Shown one piece after another: positions 8,478-16,665 of a stretch of DNA of 64,000 nt. Numbering within the stretch: the stretch's first letter is position 1; the number at the start of each line of letters is the position of its first letter. The translations under genes and the position numbers were made by a program. The DNA lies in assembly GCF_020178975.1 (NCBI RefSeq), contig NZ_JAHXBU010000047.1, positions 186,001 to 250,000 on the forward strand. The letters are read 5' to 3'. The notes under the pieces were generated by a model, which worked only from the letters and a program-made list of their open reading frames with translations, was not told the origin of the DNA and did not search any database. This DNA comes from Cesiribacter sp. SM1 (GTDB taxonomy: Bacteria; Bacteroidota; Bacteroidia; Cytophagales; Cyclobacteriaceae).

Positions 8478-9434
8478 TTAACGGCCAGGCTCGCGGTTTC
8501 TGGAATTGTAGTTGCTCCACTGAATATCAGCTTTAGGGATGGATCCTCTGATGTGAGAGCTGCGCCTTTCCCCTAGCTCTTTGTTCATCTGCTCAACCTG
8601 CTCCTGGGTACGTGGGGTGCCTGTTGACTTATGCAACTGCAAGCCATCGCTTTCCATTACATAACGAATAGGATCATCCACATACTGCCAGGATTCTCCC
8701 AGTTGCGGGCTCTGCCCTTCGTTCCAGGGTCCTCTGAAATCAGCACCACTCGACATGTTGAAGTACATATTGCTGTAGCGGGGATCTCCCTGCAGGACAC
8801 CTTGCGGGAAATTAGGTTTAATGGTTTCCAGTGCTGCTTCAAACATCTGGAAGTGTGCTATTTCCCTGGTCATCAGGAAGCGAAGTGTTTCCTTTACATA
8901 AGGATCATCCGTAAACTGCAGCAGGTACTCATATACTATCTTTGCCCGTGATTCTGCAGCCATGTTAGAGCGCAGATCCACAGTAAGATCACCATTGGCA
9001 GTTACATAGGCTGCAGTCCAGGGATTTCCCTGGCTATCTGTATAGGCTGGTCCGCCTCCATTTAAATCAAAAAACTGCGGGTTTACCATCGCTTTGTGGA
9101 TAAACTCTTCCTTGGCAGCCTTGCCTTTAAGCAGGTCCATAATTTCTGACTGATCAGCCTGGTCTTTCAGCTCCCCGGCGGTGGGTCCTAACAGCATCTG
9201 GATAGTAGCACCTACAATCTCCAGGTGAGAGAATTCCTCGGTGGCTATATCCATAAGCATATCATACTTATCGGGATAGGGCATTTTGGCCGGGAAGGCC
9301 TGTACAAAATACTGCAGGGCAGCTTTTAGCTCTCCATTCGCTCCACCAAATTGCTCCAGCAGCATGCTGGCAAATTTTGGATCGGGTTTCGACACTCGTG
9401 CGTTAAACTGTAGTTCTTTTACGTGATAGAACAT
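8478..9434 (-). CDS. Manganese catalase family protein
   Basis: A 318-aa non-haem catalase that disproportionates hydrogen peroxide at a dimanganese centre. Ferritin-like ligand residues are all visible: Glu35 in GANGELKA, the ExxH pair Glu67/His70 in ATEEFSHLE, Glu161 in MAAESRAK and the second ExxH pair Glu191/His194 in REIAHFQMFE. The segment NGGGPAYTDSQGNPW is also typical of the family. The C-terminal tail, rich in charged residues (HIRGSIPKADIQW), is a little longer than in the shortest homologues. The gene has its own terminator. The DsbA-like gene downstream may share an oxidative-stress role, but that is inference from position only. Confidence 0.93.
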   Translation of the reverse strand: MFYHVKELQFNARVSKPDPKFASMLLEQFGGANGELKAALQYFVQAFPAKMPYPDKYDMLMDIATEEFSHLEIVGATIQMLLGPTAGELKDQADQSEIMDLLKGKAAKEEFIHKAMVNPQFFDLNGGGPAYTDSQGNPWTAAYVTANGDLTVDLRSNMAAESRAKIVYEYLLQFTDDPYVKETLRFLMTREIAHFQMFEAALETIKPNFPQGVLQGDPRYSNMYFNMSSGADFRGPWNEGQSPQLGESWQYVDDPIRYVMESDGLQLHKSTGTPRTQEQVEQMNKELGERRSSHIRGSIPKADIQWSNYNSRNREPGR

Positions 9435-9761
9435 AAGCCAAAAAAAGTTAATTGTGGAACATGTTTGAGCAGAGAGTGAGATTATTAGTTTGCAACAGAG
9501 AGATGAAAAGAATGTTTTATGAAAATCAGCATCGTTGGAAATTATTTATTGATAAGATATTCTTCACTTGTACCCTCTGCTAGAAGTGCGCTGTTCTCTG
9601 TTTGCCTTTTTCTGTGGGAGACAGTACGCAGATCTATGCACTAACAGGAATATGCCCTGGCAGTCGGTATATTAGTGTAGTAAGGCTTAATGGAAAGGAT
9701 AGCAGTGGCTGATTTTTTTGCAGCACTACTTTTAAAGAGCTGGTATATGATGTTGTGCCTG
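9435..9761. other. Intergenic region upstream of manganese catalase
   Basis: A 327-base gap holding the leader of the catalase gene (minus strand). I see no clear TAnnTTTG box, operator palindrome or small gene in it. Confidence 0.4.
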
Positions 9762-10235
9762 TTAAGTTATGCTCTCCAGGCGCTGGGTAATCTCATCAAT
9801 CAGGTCATCGCACCACCTTTGGGCAACCTCTCTTATTTCACTTTCTGTCCATGGCTGGTAGTACTGCTTTTCTATCTCATCGCCATCTTTATCCGGGCTT
9901 ACCGTGTACATAGCCCTCCCTAATTCAAAAACCAGATTTTTTGATATGTCAAAGGCTGGTACACCTGCTCTTTGAAAACCCTCAAGCCTTAGCCTTAAAG
10001 CCATTTGCTGCACATTTCCATTCTCAATGCTGATGGCTGAGTCAGTGTTTGCATCAGGGTCTTTGGTCCAGGTATCCACTGCTTTCTCCAGCAGAAAGTT
10101 GTGGAACAGGGGGGTGATTTCCTGAAGATTTTGATGAATGCGTGCTGCCAATGCTGGCAGTGTTTTATTGTAAAGGTGTAGTAATGCGTCTTTATCCCTG
10201 GTCTGATGCGCTTCTTCCATATTAAATAAATACAA
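9762..10235 (-). CDS. Hypothetical protein, helical
   Basis: A 157-aa soluble protein that I do not recognise. It has no signal peptide or membrane segment. The sequence is mostly helical and acidic: a first part HLYNKTLPALAARIHQNLQE, a central stretch GNVQQMALRLRLEGFQRAG, and a C-terminal part WTESEIREVAQRWCDDLIDE. A second possible start (MEEAHQTRDKD) lies five codons in and is equally good. The gene sits 41 bases downstream of another unknown gene on the same strand (10277-10618), so the two may be co-transcribed. No neighbour hints at a function. Confidence 0.6.
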   Translation of the reverse strand: MYLFNMEEAHQTRDKDALLHLYNKTLPALAARIHQNLQEITPLFHNFLLEKAVDTWTKDPDANTDSAISIENGNVQQMALRLRLEGFQRAGVPAFDISKNLVFELGRAMYTVSPDKDGDEIEKQYYQPWTESEIREVAQRWCDDLIDEITQRLESIT

Positions 10236-10276
10236 TCAAGCAGGCTTCTAACGTAAATTAAACTGTACAATCATGG

Positions 10277-10618
10277 CTAACTGTTTTTCCACTGGTTAAT
10301 ATGTGTCAAGGCTGGCTCTACCCTCATTTGATCAGCTACTTCCTTTACTTCAATGGCAATATCCAGAAAGGTGTTAAAGGGCAGTTTTCCCCACTTCAGG
10401 TAATGCAGTAAAATAACTTCTGATGCCACATTTATAGGGCATGGAATACCGGTTTCATCAGTTACCCTGAATTTTCTAAATTCTTTGCTGTACACTACAG
10501 ATTTTTTCAAACGCCATATGCCTGGCAGGGCCGGTCTGCTGATTTCCAGAAATATGATCTTATACCTTGTTTCCTGCCTTAAGGTAAGCTGATAGTTTTT
10601 GAGGGTTTCCAGTATCAT
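10277..10618 (-). CDS. Hypothetical protein
   Basis: A 113-aa basic protein without signal peptide or membrane segment; not recognised. Visible stretches include ISRPALPGIWRLKKS and VASEVILLHYLKWGKLPFNT. Its size and mix of beta and alpha segments suggest a small single-domain protein. It is followed after 41 bases by the 157-aa unknown gene on the same strand and is probably the first gene of that pair. The ATG at 10618 is the first in frame. Confidence 0.55.
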   Translation of the reverse strand: MILETLKNYQLTLRQETRYKIIFLEISRPALPGIWRLKKSVVYSKEFRKFRVTDETGIPCPINVASEVILLHYLKWGKLPFNTFLDIAIEVKEVADQMRVEPALTHINQWKNS

Positions 10619-10906
10619 ATGCTTAGTGTTTGCCTAGGGTTGTTTCAGAAGACCGCCCCCATGTTGATAAAGATGTTAACCTGTAAGCATTAATACGTGA
10701 TTAAGTAGCCTGTGAGTTGTTGGATCCTGTTGGTTTTAGTTTACCGGATGCCGATTAACATTTAGTATCTCTTTTGAAGAATTGTGATGCCAGTAAAAAA
10801 ATGAAAACCATTACAAAAAAAGACAGGGATACCTTTAGCTCATCTTTAGCCACAAAACGAAGCCGGATAAGGTGTGCTTCTCAGTAAATAACCATCAGAA
10901 ACACAG

Positions 10907-11347
10907 TTACCTCATATAGTCGGGTTGGTCAACCCTCTGTCCATCTTCAGAAAACACCAGCCAATAATCCCGCAATTCATCGTCAAAGTGCGCCTGATAG
11001 TACTTTTTGCCTTCATAAACAAGAACCTCAGTATCGGCAATAGGGACTTCAGAGTATTCTCTTCTTATAGTAGCCCTGACAGCCTCAGGTAGTTCTGATT
11101 CAAGTATGTCGTACTTGTACTTCAGTATTTTCCCCTCCCGGCTCACAAGCACTTCATAGGGAATATTATCTATGTTAAATTCTGCAGCATAGTTTTGATT
11201 AAGTGCTTCCCATTCCAGTACTCTCACATCTGGAAACTGAGCTTGTAGTCCGCTTTTTACAGCCTCCGGCACATTTTCAGGTGCTGTCTCATTATCGCAC
11301 GATACAAACAATACACTTAGTATGATCAGAAATTTAGCTTTTAACAT
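10907..11347 (-). CDS. PepSY-like lipoprotein
   Basis: A 146-aa exported protein. MLKAKFLIILSVLFVSCDNE is a lipoprotein signal with the lipobox Cys at residue 17. The mature part contains two PepSY-like (DUF2874) units: VPEAVKSGLQAQFPDVRVLEWE followed by YAAEFNIDNIPYEVLVSREGKIL, then LPEAVRATIRREY and KYYQAHFDDELRDYWLVFSEDG. Such proteins are very common in Bacteroidota, sit in the periplasm attached to a membrane, and are thought to bind or inhibit other periplasmic proteins; their targets are mostly unknown. The gene is monocistronic with no informative neighbour. Confidence 0.8.
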   Translation of the reverse strand: MLKAKFLIILSVLFVSCDNETAPENVPEAVKSGLQAQFPDVRVLEWEALNQNYAAEFNIDNIPYEVLVSREGKILKYKYDILESELPEAVRATIRREYSEVPIADTEVLVYEGKKYYQAHFDDELRDYWLVFSEDGQRVDQPDYMR

Positions 11348-11979
11348 GATTAAAGGGCTACTAAGGTTCAGTAGTAATTACCTCACAGCTTGCTGTTAAA
11401 GCAGTTTCCACCTGTGAAGTGAGCAGCTGTGTGCTAGTACTTTTAAGAAGCTAAACTGAATTTTGTTTGAATTTTCAGGAAGATATATAAATAGGATATG
11501 CTGGTTCTGTTCGTTCAGATTGGCCCCTCCTGAACTAACGGCTAAGTATTGCAAAGTGCAGCTACATGGCACTTTAATATGCTGCTAACGTTGAATCGCC
11601 AGGAATCAAACTATTTATTTTTTGGCTGGATACTCCCATGGCCGGATACTCCCGTGGCCGGATACTCCCGTGGCCGGATACTCCCGTGGCCGGATATTCC
11701 TGCGAAAAATGATTCTTGTGCGAACACTCAGAAACTTATGAACCCCATCGGCATAAAGTAGTGCTAGATGCGGGAAAATGGAAAAGCTGCCATTGTTGAT
11801 GTAGCTGTCAAAAAAACAATGTTTTTCCGAAGTATCCGAATATAAGATTTGCGGTTTAGTATCACAGCTGTACCAACAAAGTGCTCCATTGAAAAGTTAA
11901 GCAGCTGCAGAACGGAAAATGATGATTGAATTTTGTGCAAATGCTGAAGTATGTCTACTCCAAGCCCGGGGTCTACAAC
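11348..11979. other. Long intergenic region carrying a tandem repeat
   Basis: A 632-base gene-poor stretch between the PepSY-like lipoprotein and the tRNA-Arg terminator. Its one clear structure is the 16-bp tandem repeat at 11628-11707. The open frames that cross it (11549-11761 and 11764-12000) change frame at every repeat or overlap the tRNA terminator, and I do not accept them as genes. Confidence 0.5.
11628..11707. repeat. Tandem array of a 16-bp unit
   Basis: Four near-identical copies of GGATACTCCCGTGGCC lie head to tail at 11628, 11644, 11660 and 11676 (the first has ATGGCC), then a fifth decayed copy at 11692. The unit is GC-rich compared with its AT-rich flanks and contains TGGCC/GGCCGG steps. 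Sixteen is not a multiple of three, so it is not a coding repeat. Confidence 0.9.
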
Positions 11980-12017
11980 AAAAAAAAGCTCTTTCAGCAA
12001 GTGCTAAAAGAGCTTTT
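11980..12017 (-). terminator. Terminator of the tRNA-Arg gene
   Basis: On the minus strand AAAAGCTCTTT and AAAGAGCTTTTTTTT form a stem with a long loop and a T tract, starting two bases past the tRNA 3' end. Confidence 0.8.
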
Positions 12018-12018
12018 G

Positions 12019-12092
12019 TGACCTTGTCAGGATTCAAACCTGAAACCTTCTGATCCGTAGTCAGATGCTCTATTCAGTTGAGCTACAAGGCC
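12019..12092 (-). tRNA. tRNA-Arg, anticodon ACG
   Basis: The minus strand folds as a full cloverleaf of 74 bases. The acceptor stem GGCCTTG pairs with CAAGGTC (one G-U pair). The D arm is GCTCAACTGAATAGAGC. The anticodon stem is TCTGA/TCAGA with loop CTACGGA, giving anticodon ACG. The T arm is TCAGGTTTGAATCCTGA. The discriminator is A and no CCA is encoded. ACG is normally deaminated to ICG and reads CGU, CGC and CGA. Confidence 0.96.
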
Positions 12093-12204
12093 GTTCCCGT
12101 TGATTGGGAATGCAAATCTAAGGAAAGTTTTTTTATCCGCAAATAGAATCGCACAACCTTTGAAAAAAATTTTAACTTTGCTCCATCACGTTTATTTTTA
12201 TCGC

Positions 12205-13020
12205 ATGAAACAACATGTTCTTATAGTCCTGGCGCTCCTGCTCATGAGTATGCCGGTTTTAGCCCAGGAAACTGCAGGCCAGACTACCACTACACAACAA
12301 AGAGAAACCTATCAGCCCGATGTTCGGGGGTCGCTGTTATTTGCAGTTGGCGTAAATGTTCTCCAGGATGCTCCTGAACAATTCAATCTTAAAACCTGGG
12401 GCTCCAAAAGCGTAAATATCTACTATCTGTATGATGTAAATTTGGGCGCCAGCAGTTTTTCTTTTCATCCGGGTATTGGCCTGGGCCTTGAAAAATACGA
12501 AATAGAAAGCCCTGTTACCCCTGTTTACAGAGAAACAGTAACGGGTATTTCTGAGCCCGGCCCGATTCTTATCCTGGATTCTCTGCAATTTGTATATGGC
12601 TCAGGGCTGTACAAGAAAAACAGGCTGTCGGCTAATTACATTGATATACCGCTGGAGTTTAGCTGGGTGAGCAATAAAACCAATCCAAAATCAGGATTTA
12701 AGGTAACCCTTGGCGGTAAAGCAGGGGTTCTCTTCGGTTCACAGATGAAAGTTAAATACACCGTAGGCGACGATACCCGTAAAGACAAACTTAAGCGTGA
12801 CTGGAACCTGAACCCTTTCCGTTACAGTGCACATGCACGGGTGGGATATTCTGCCTTCAATCTGTATGTTGAGTACCAACTTTCTGATCTGTTTGATGCA
12901 GGTGAAGGACCTTATTACCGTACAAGGCGAAATAACACTACTGCCGGAACAGCTCCTTTCCTGCCTTACCCTGATGGCATAAGAAACTTACGCTTTGGCC
13001 TGGCCATCGATCTGTTCTAA
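12205..13020 (+). CDS. Outer-membrane beta-barrel protein
   Basis: A 271-aa exported protein. The frame is open 35 codons further upstream, but the ATG at 12205 gives a clean signal peptide (MKQHVLIVLALLLMSMPVLA followed by QE), so I chose it. The mature part has the alternating hydrophobic pattern of a barrel: GSLLFAVGVNVLQ, FSFHPGIGLGLEKYE, YIDIPLEFSWVS, FKVTLGGKAGVLFG, ARVGYSAFNLYVEYQL and the C-terminal LRFGLAIDLF with final Phe. Members of this loose porin/PorT-like group are common and mostly uncharacterised in Bacteroidota. A TAACTTTG box at 12173-12180 resembles a -7 element, but a matching -33 element is not evident. Confidence 0.78.
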   Translation: MKQHVLIVLALLLMSMPVLAQETAGQTTTTQQRETYQPDVRGSLLFAVGVNVLQDAPEQFNLKTWGSKSVNIYYLYDVNLGASSFSFHPGIGLGLEKYEIESPVTPVYRETVTGISEPGPILILDSLQFVYGSGLYKKNRLSANYIDIPLEFSWVSNKTNPKSGFKVTLGGKAGVLFGSQMKVKYTVGDDTRKDKLKRDWNLNPFRYSAHARVGYSAFNLYVEYQLSDLFDAGEGPYYRTRRNNTTAGTAPFLPYPDGIRNLRFGLAIDLF

Positions 13021-13093
13021 TTAAGGCAAAGATCAAGATCTTGCCTCCCTCATACAGACTGCTGAAGCATTAAAAGCTCAGACAGTGAACAAC

Positions 13094-13156
13094 AAAAACT
13101 TTAAGGCACCTGGCCATGGAACAACTATCCGGAAACAGGTGCCTTAAAGTTTTTTT
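13094..13156. terminator. Long perfect hairpin terminator
   Basis: AAAAACTTTAAGGCACCTG (13094-13112) and its exact complement (13136-13154) form a 19-bp stem with a 23-base loop, ending in a T run. It ends the barrel gene, and being A-rich on the left it could also act on the opposite strand. Confidence 0.85.
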
Positions 13157-13227
13157 GCTTTATGCTATTTCTCTAAACCAGCATCAGGTATTTTTCTTTA
13201 CATCCCTGCTGCTGTGGAAGGCTGGTC

Positions 13228-13259
13228 AAAAAAAAAGCCCGGGATTTAATCCGGGGCTA
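13228..13259 (-). terminator. Terminator after the enoyl-CoA hydratase gene
   Basis: On the minus strand GCCCCGGAT and ATCCCGGGC form a stem (one mismatch) with a 3-base loop followed by nine T residues. Confidence 0.8.
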
Positions 13260-13297
13260 GGGCCTTTATTTTCTTACGCTGGTAGCAGATGGTCTGA

Positions 13298-14077
13298 CTA
13301 TTTGCCCTGGTACTGGGGCTTTCTTTTCTCCAAAAAGGCACTCACACCTTCTTTATGGTCGGCAGAGTTACCTGCAATTTCCTGGCAGTAGGCTTCGTAC
13401 TCAAGCATTTCATCAAGCGAAGCAGTTTGTGACTTATTGAGCATTTTCTTGATCATGCCAATGGCTTTGGTGGGGGCAGCAGCATAGTAGTTAACATACT
13501 CCTGTACAGCACTATCGAGCTGATCATGGGGTACTACTTTATTGATCATGCCCCATTCATAAGCCTGGCGTGCCGAAATCTTATTGCCCATGGTGCATAG
13601 CTCAAACGCCCTTGCCGGGCTTACGAGTCTTGGAATAAAGTAGCTGGAGCCGCTATCGGGCACCAGGCCAATGTTAATGAATACTTCGATGAGGGTAGCC
13701 TGCTCGGAAGCTACAATAATATCGCAGGCCAGCGCCAGAGAGCAGCCAGCACCTGCTGCCACACCATTCAGGCGGCAGATGATAGGTTTGGGGAGTTCCC
13801 GCATGGATTTGATCAGCGGGTTATACCGTTTGCGAACCGAGTCAAGAAAGCTGCGGTCAGGGTCGGCCTGTGAAGCTTTCAGATCCTGGCCCGAGCCAAA
13901 GGCTTTGCCCTCACCGGTAAGCACCACTACGCGCACCTCGTCATCACGCCTTATTTGCTTAAAGGCATCCTGCAGTTCGTAGGTAAGCTCATTATTAAAG
14001 GCGTTGTATACTTCGGGCCTGTTCATGCTAAGCCTTACTACACCCTGCTCTTTCTCGTATTTTAAAAATTGATACAT
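13298..14077 (-). CDS. Enoyl-CoA hydratase/isomerase family protein, PaaG-like
   Basis: A 259-aa crotonase-fold enzyme. The oxyanion-hole motif AFGSGQDLKAS (about residues 59-69), the second NGVAAGAGCSLALACD (about 104-119) and the acidic loop GLVPDSGSSYFIPRL with Asp141 are present. The Asp in the PDxG position, together with GQDL, is typical of the PaaG branch (2-(1,2-epoxy-1,2-dihydrophenyl)acetyl-CoA isomerase) rather than of true hydratases with two Glu residues. In phenylacetate degradation PaaG isomerises the epoxide to an oxepin; it also acts as a delta-3,delta-2 enoyl-CoA isomerase. No other paa genes are nearby, so the pathway is unproven. Monocistronic, with its own terminator. Confidence 0.85.
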   Translation of the reverse strand: MYQFLKYEKEQGVVRLSMNRPEVYNAFNNELTYELQDAFKQIRRDDEVRVVVLTGEGKAFGSGQDLKASQADPDRSFLDSVRKRYNPLIKSMRELPKPIICRLNGVAAGAGCSLALACDIIVASEQATLIEVFINIGLVPDSGSSYFIPRLVSPARAFELCTMGNKISARQAYEWGMINKVVPHDQLDSAVQEYVNYYAAAPTKAIGMIKKMLNKSQTASLDEMLEYEAYCQEIAGNSADHKEGVSAFLEKRKPQYQGK

Positions 14078-14167
14078 CAGTGAAAAAATTTCAATAGCTA
14101 GTTTACTAAAATTTATGAGGCTTTGCAGCTTTTTAGCCTATAAATCTGGTAACGGATTTTTTAGCCA

Positions 14168-14965
14168 TCATAAGATGGGGTACAACAACATCACCATGCT
14201 GATACAGATAGAGAAACCGGCAAACCAGCCAGTCCAGACTTCCGGTGGTGTGTGGTGGTTGAGGTACAACCTTGCCCACATAACAGCACCCGATAAGATC
14301 AGCAGAATGGCGAGCGGGTAAACAAGCTCCTGGTTGTTACAATGGACTACCAGGCCAGCTATAAAGCCGGTTACACCACCTGCAGCAATACCATGAGCAC
14401 TTATTTTCCAGAAGAGGCTGATGATGGTAAGTACCAGCAAGCAGGCTGTTATGCTTAAGAGGCCAAGTATTACAAATGGTATCTGGGGAAATATTTTGTA
14501 GAAGAACAGCGAAATAACCAGGTAGATGGCCGATACAAAAAGAAATGGAACGCGGCGGTCTTCGCGGCGGGTCATGGTGAGGCTGGAGATATTGCCAAAC
14601 AACCGCAGGGTAAGTACACTAAGCCCGGGTAGGGCAAAGGTGGCCAGAAAAAGCAGGGCCATCAGCCGCCAGCGAATTTCCAGGTTTCCGGCCAGCATTA
14701 GCTCGGGCGCAAAGATCAGCACCAGCCCAAACATAAGAGAGGGCAGCGGCAGTGGATGCATCAGAAACGAAAGCACCCATGCCACCGCTGCCAGTGGATC
14801 TGACTTGCCGTTTTCGGATGTTCCGGTATCGGACATGCCGGTTTCGGACGTGCCTGACTGGGGTGTGCCGTTTTCAGGAGCCTTGGAGGTAGAGTCCTCG
14901 GCCGCATTCTGACGTATGGAGTGTTCTGACTGATTCAATTTAAAGTTCTTTACGAAGGCGGGCAA
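14168..14965 (-). CDS. PAP2-like integral membrane protein with repetitive N-terminus
   Basis: A 265-aa membrane protein with about six helices. The C-terminal half carries PAP2-type motifs: ISAHGIAAGG, like the SGH motif, and ARLYLNHHTPPEVWTGW, like the final (S/A)RxYLxxHxPxDVxxG motif. The first PAP2 motif is weak (RREDRRVP). PAP2 proteins dephosphorylate lipid phosphates or diphosphates such as undecaprenyl or phosphatidylglycerol phosphate; with the altered motifs, activity is not certain. Residues about 30-56 are a soluble five-residue repeat (GTSET, GMSDT, GTSEN). The chosen ATG lies inside the end of rpoN, giving a 26-base overlap and probable translational coupling. A later start near MSDTG would remove the overlap. 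Confidence 0.75.
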   Translation of the reverse strand: MPAFVKNFKLNQSEHSIRQNAAEDSTSKAPENGTPQSGTSETGMSDTGTSENGKSDPLAAVAWVLSFLMHPLPLPSLMFGLVLIFAPELMLAGNLEIRWRLMALLFLATFALPGLSVLTLRLFGNISSLTMTRREDRRVPFLFVSAIYLVISLFFYKIFPQIPFVILGLLSITACLLVLTIISLFWKISAHGIAAGGVTGFIAGLVVHCNNQELVYPLAILLILSGAVMWARLYLNHHTPPEVWTGWFAGFSICISMVMLLYPIL

Positions 14966-16400
14966 CGGGTATGCCTAATTGTTCCCGGTATTTGGCAACA
15001 GTGCGGCGGGCAATCTGGTACCCCTTTTCATTCAACATTTTTTCCAGCTTATCGTCAGAGAGCGGCTTCTTCTTATTTTCGTTATCGATCATATCTTTCA
15101 GAACCTGCTTTACCTCGCGGCTGCTAACATCCTCGCCAGATTCTGTAGATATACCCTCGGAGAAGAAATACTTAAGGGGAAGTACCCCAAACTCTGTTTG
15201 TACCGATTTGCTGCTTGCCACCCGTGATATAGTGCTGATATCCATGCCTACGCGGTCGGCTATATCTTTAAGGATCATGGGGCGTAGTTTGGTTTCATCG
15301 CCCTCCAGAAAATATTCGTACTGGTAATCCATAATGGCCCCCATTACATTTAGCAGGGTGTGCTGCCGCTGCCGGATGGCATCAATAAACCAGCGGGCAG
15401 AGTCCAGCTTTTGCTTTACAAAGCTTACTGTTTCCTTTAGCTTTTTGTCTTTTTTATTGCTCTTGTCGTAGGCATCGAGCATATCGGCATAGGAGCGGCT
15501 TATGCGCAAATCGGGAGCGTTGCGGCCATTGAGGGTAAGCTCCAGCTTACCGTTGTTGTTGGTAATGATAAAGTCGGGGATGAGGTACTGCGAACGAACA
15601 TTGGAGCCAGCCGCTGCACCACCCGGCTTAGGGTTAAGGCGTGTTATTACGTCTATGGCAGATTTTAGCTCATCTTCAGTCTCCAGCCCCAGCCGCTTCA
15701 GTATCTTTTTATAATGTTTTTTAGTGAATTCCTCAAAATGATCCTCAATAAGGCGGGTAGCCAGCAATACAGCTTCCGTAGGCTCCCGCCGGCGCAGTTG
15801 CAGCAGCAGGCATTCCCTTAGGTCGCGGGCGGCAATACCGGGAGGGTCAAACTCCTGGATCAGGTGCAGGATGTGCTCCAGCTCTTCCTCGTCGGTGCGG
15901 ATGTTCTGCGAGAAGGCCAGGTCGTTGGCTATGGCATCCAGCTCACGCCTGATGTAACCATCAGGTTCTATGCTGCCCACCAGTTGCTTGGCAATGGCCT
16001 CCTGGCGCTCATCCAGCCCCAGAAAGCCCAGGTTCGACATGAGCTGTTCGGTAAGGGTGCTGCCGGCTGCCAGGGGCATATCCCGATCCTCCTCGTCAGA
16101 GGGACCATCGCCCTGCATTTTATAGCCGGCATAGTCGTCGTCGCGCAGGTAATCGCTTACATCCAGGTCTTCGCCATAGCGGTCATCTTCCCCCTCGCTG
16201 CCAAAGTCATCGTCTTCGGCAGCTGCAGCAGTTTCCTCATATGATTCATCAGCCCCTTCTTCCAGGGCAGGATTGCTTTCAAGTTCTTCTTCGATGCGGG
16301 CATCCAGCTCAGCCGTTGGTACCTGCAGCAGTTTGATAAACTGTATCTGCTGGGGCGACAGCTTTTGGGTGAGCGTTTGGCTAAGGTTCAGTTTTTGCAT
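14940..16400 (-). CDS. rpoN: RNA polymerase sigma-54 factor
   Basis: A 486-aa sigma-54. Region I begins MQKLNLSQTLTQKLSPQQ and continues with IQFIKLLQVPTAELDARI, the glutamine-rich activator-interaction region. An acidic stretch (residues about 46-90, rich in Glu/Asp) forms region II. The core-binding and DNA-binding parts follow, and the C-terminal RpoN box reads ARRTVAKYREQLGIP, with the canonical ARRTVAKYRE. Sigma-54 directs RNA polymerase to -24/-12 promoters and needs AAA+ enhancer-binding activators, none of which lies in the window. The gene overlaps the start of the PAP2-like gene by 26 bases. It diverges from asnS across a 265-base spacer. Confidence 0.97.
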   Translation of the reverse strand: MQKLNLSQTLTQKLSPQQIQFIKLLQVPTAELDARIEEELESNPALEEGADESYEETAAAAEDDDFGSEGEDDRYGEDLDVSDYLRDDDYAGYKMQGDGPSDEEDRDMPLAAGSTLTEQLMSNLGFLGLDERQEAIAKQLVGSIEPDGYIRRELDAIANDLAFSQNIRTDEEELEHILHLIQEFDPPGIAARDLRECLLLQLRRREPTEAVLLATRLIEDHFEEFTKKHYKKILKRLGLETEDELKSAIDVITRLNPKPGGAAAGSNVRSQYLIPDFIITNNNGKLELTLNGRNAPDLRISRSYADMLDAYDKSNKKDKKLKETVSFVKQKLDSARWFIDAIRQRQHTLLNVMGAIMDYQYEYFLEGDETKLRPMILKDIADRVGMDISTISRVASSKSVQTEFGVLPLKYFFSEGISTESGEDVSSREVKQVLKDMIDNENKKKPLSDDKLEKMLNEKGYQIARRTVAKYREQLGIPVARLRKEL

Positions 16401-16665
16401 ACGAGCCCTTCTATATTATCTTCTCTGCTAGTTGGTAAAATTATGAAATTTCCTGACTCTCTCTCGCACAATGTATTTTTGCTTTGTGGCTATGTACTAA
16501 AAAACTTAGCTCTAAACAGGCGTTCAGCGCTACTTCTTAGCTATATATCCTGATTTTAAACTATCTATGGCTACCTTGTGCTTTTTATATTATAACGAAT
16601 CAGCAACGCTAAGTTTTCTGAATTATTCAAAGCTTTAGTAATATTGCAACAAGAGAAATAACATC

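Noticed and set aside
11628-11707. Possible CRISPR array
   Set aside because: The repeats are contiguous with no spacers, only 16 bp long, and no cas genes are near.
11549-11761. Open frame across the 16-bp tandem repeat
   Set aside because: The 16-bp unit shifts frame at each copy, so the peptide is not a repeat protein; no start signal or homologue-like sequence.
11764-12000. A 78-codon minus-strand frame
   Set aside because: Its start lies inside the tRNA-Arg terminator and the sequence has no recognisable features.
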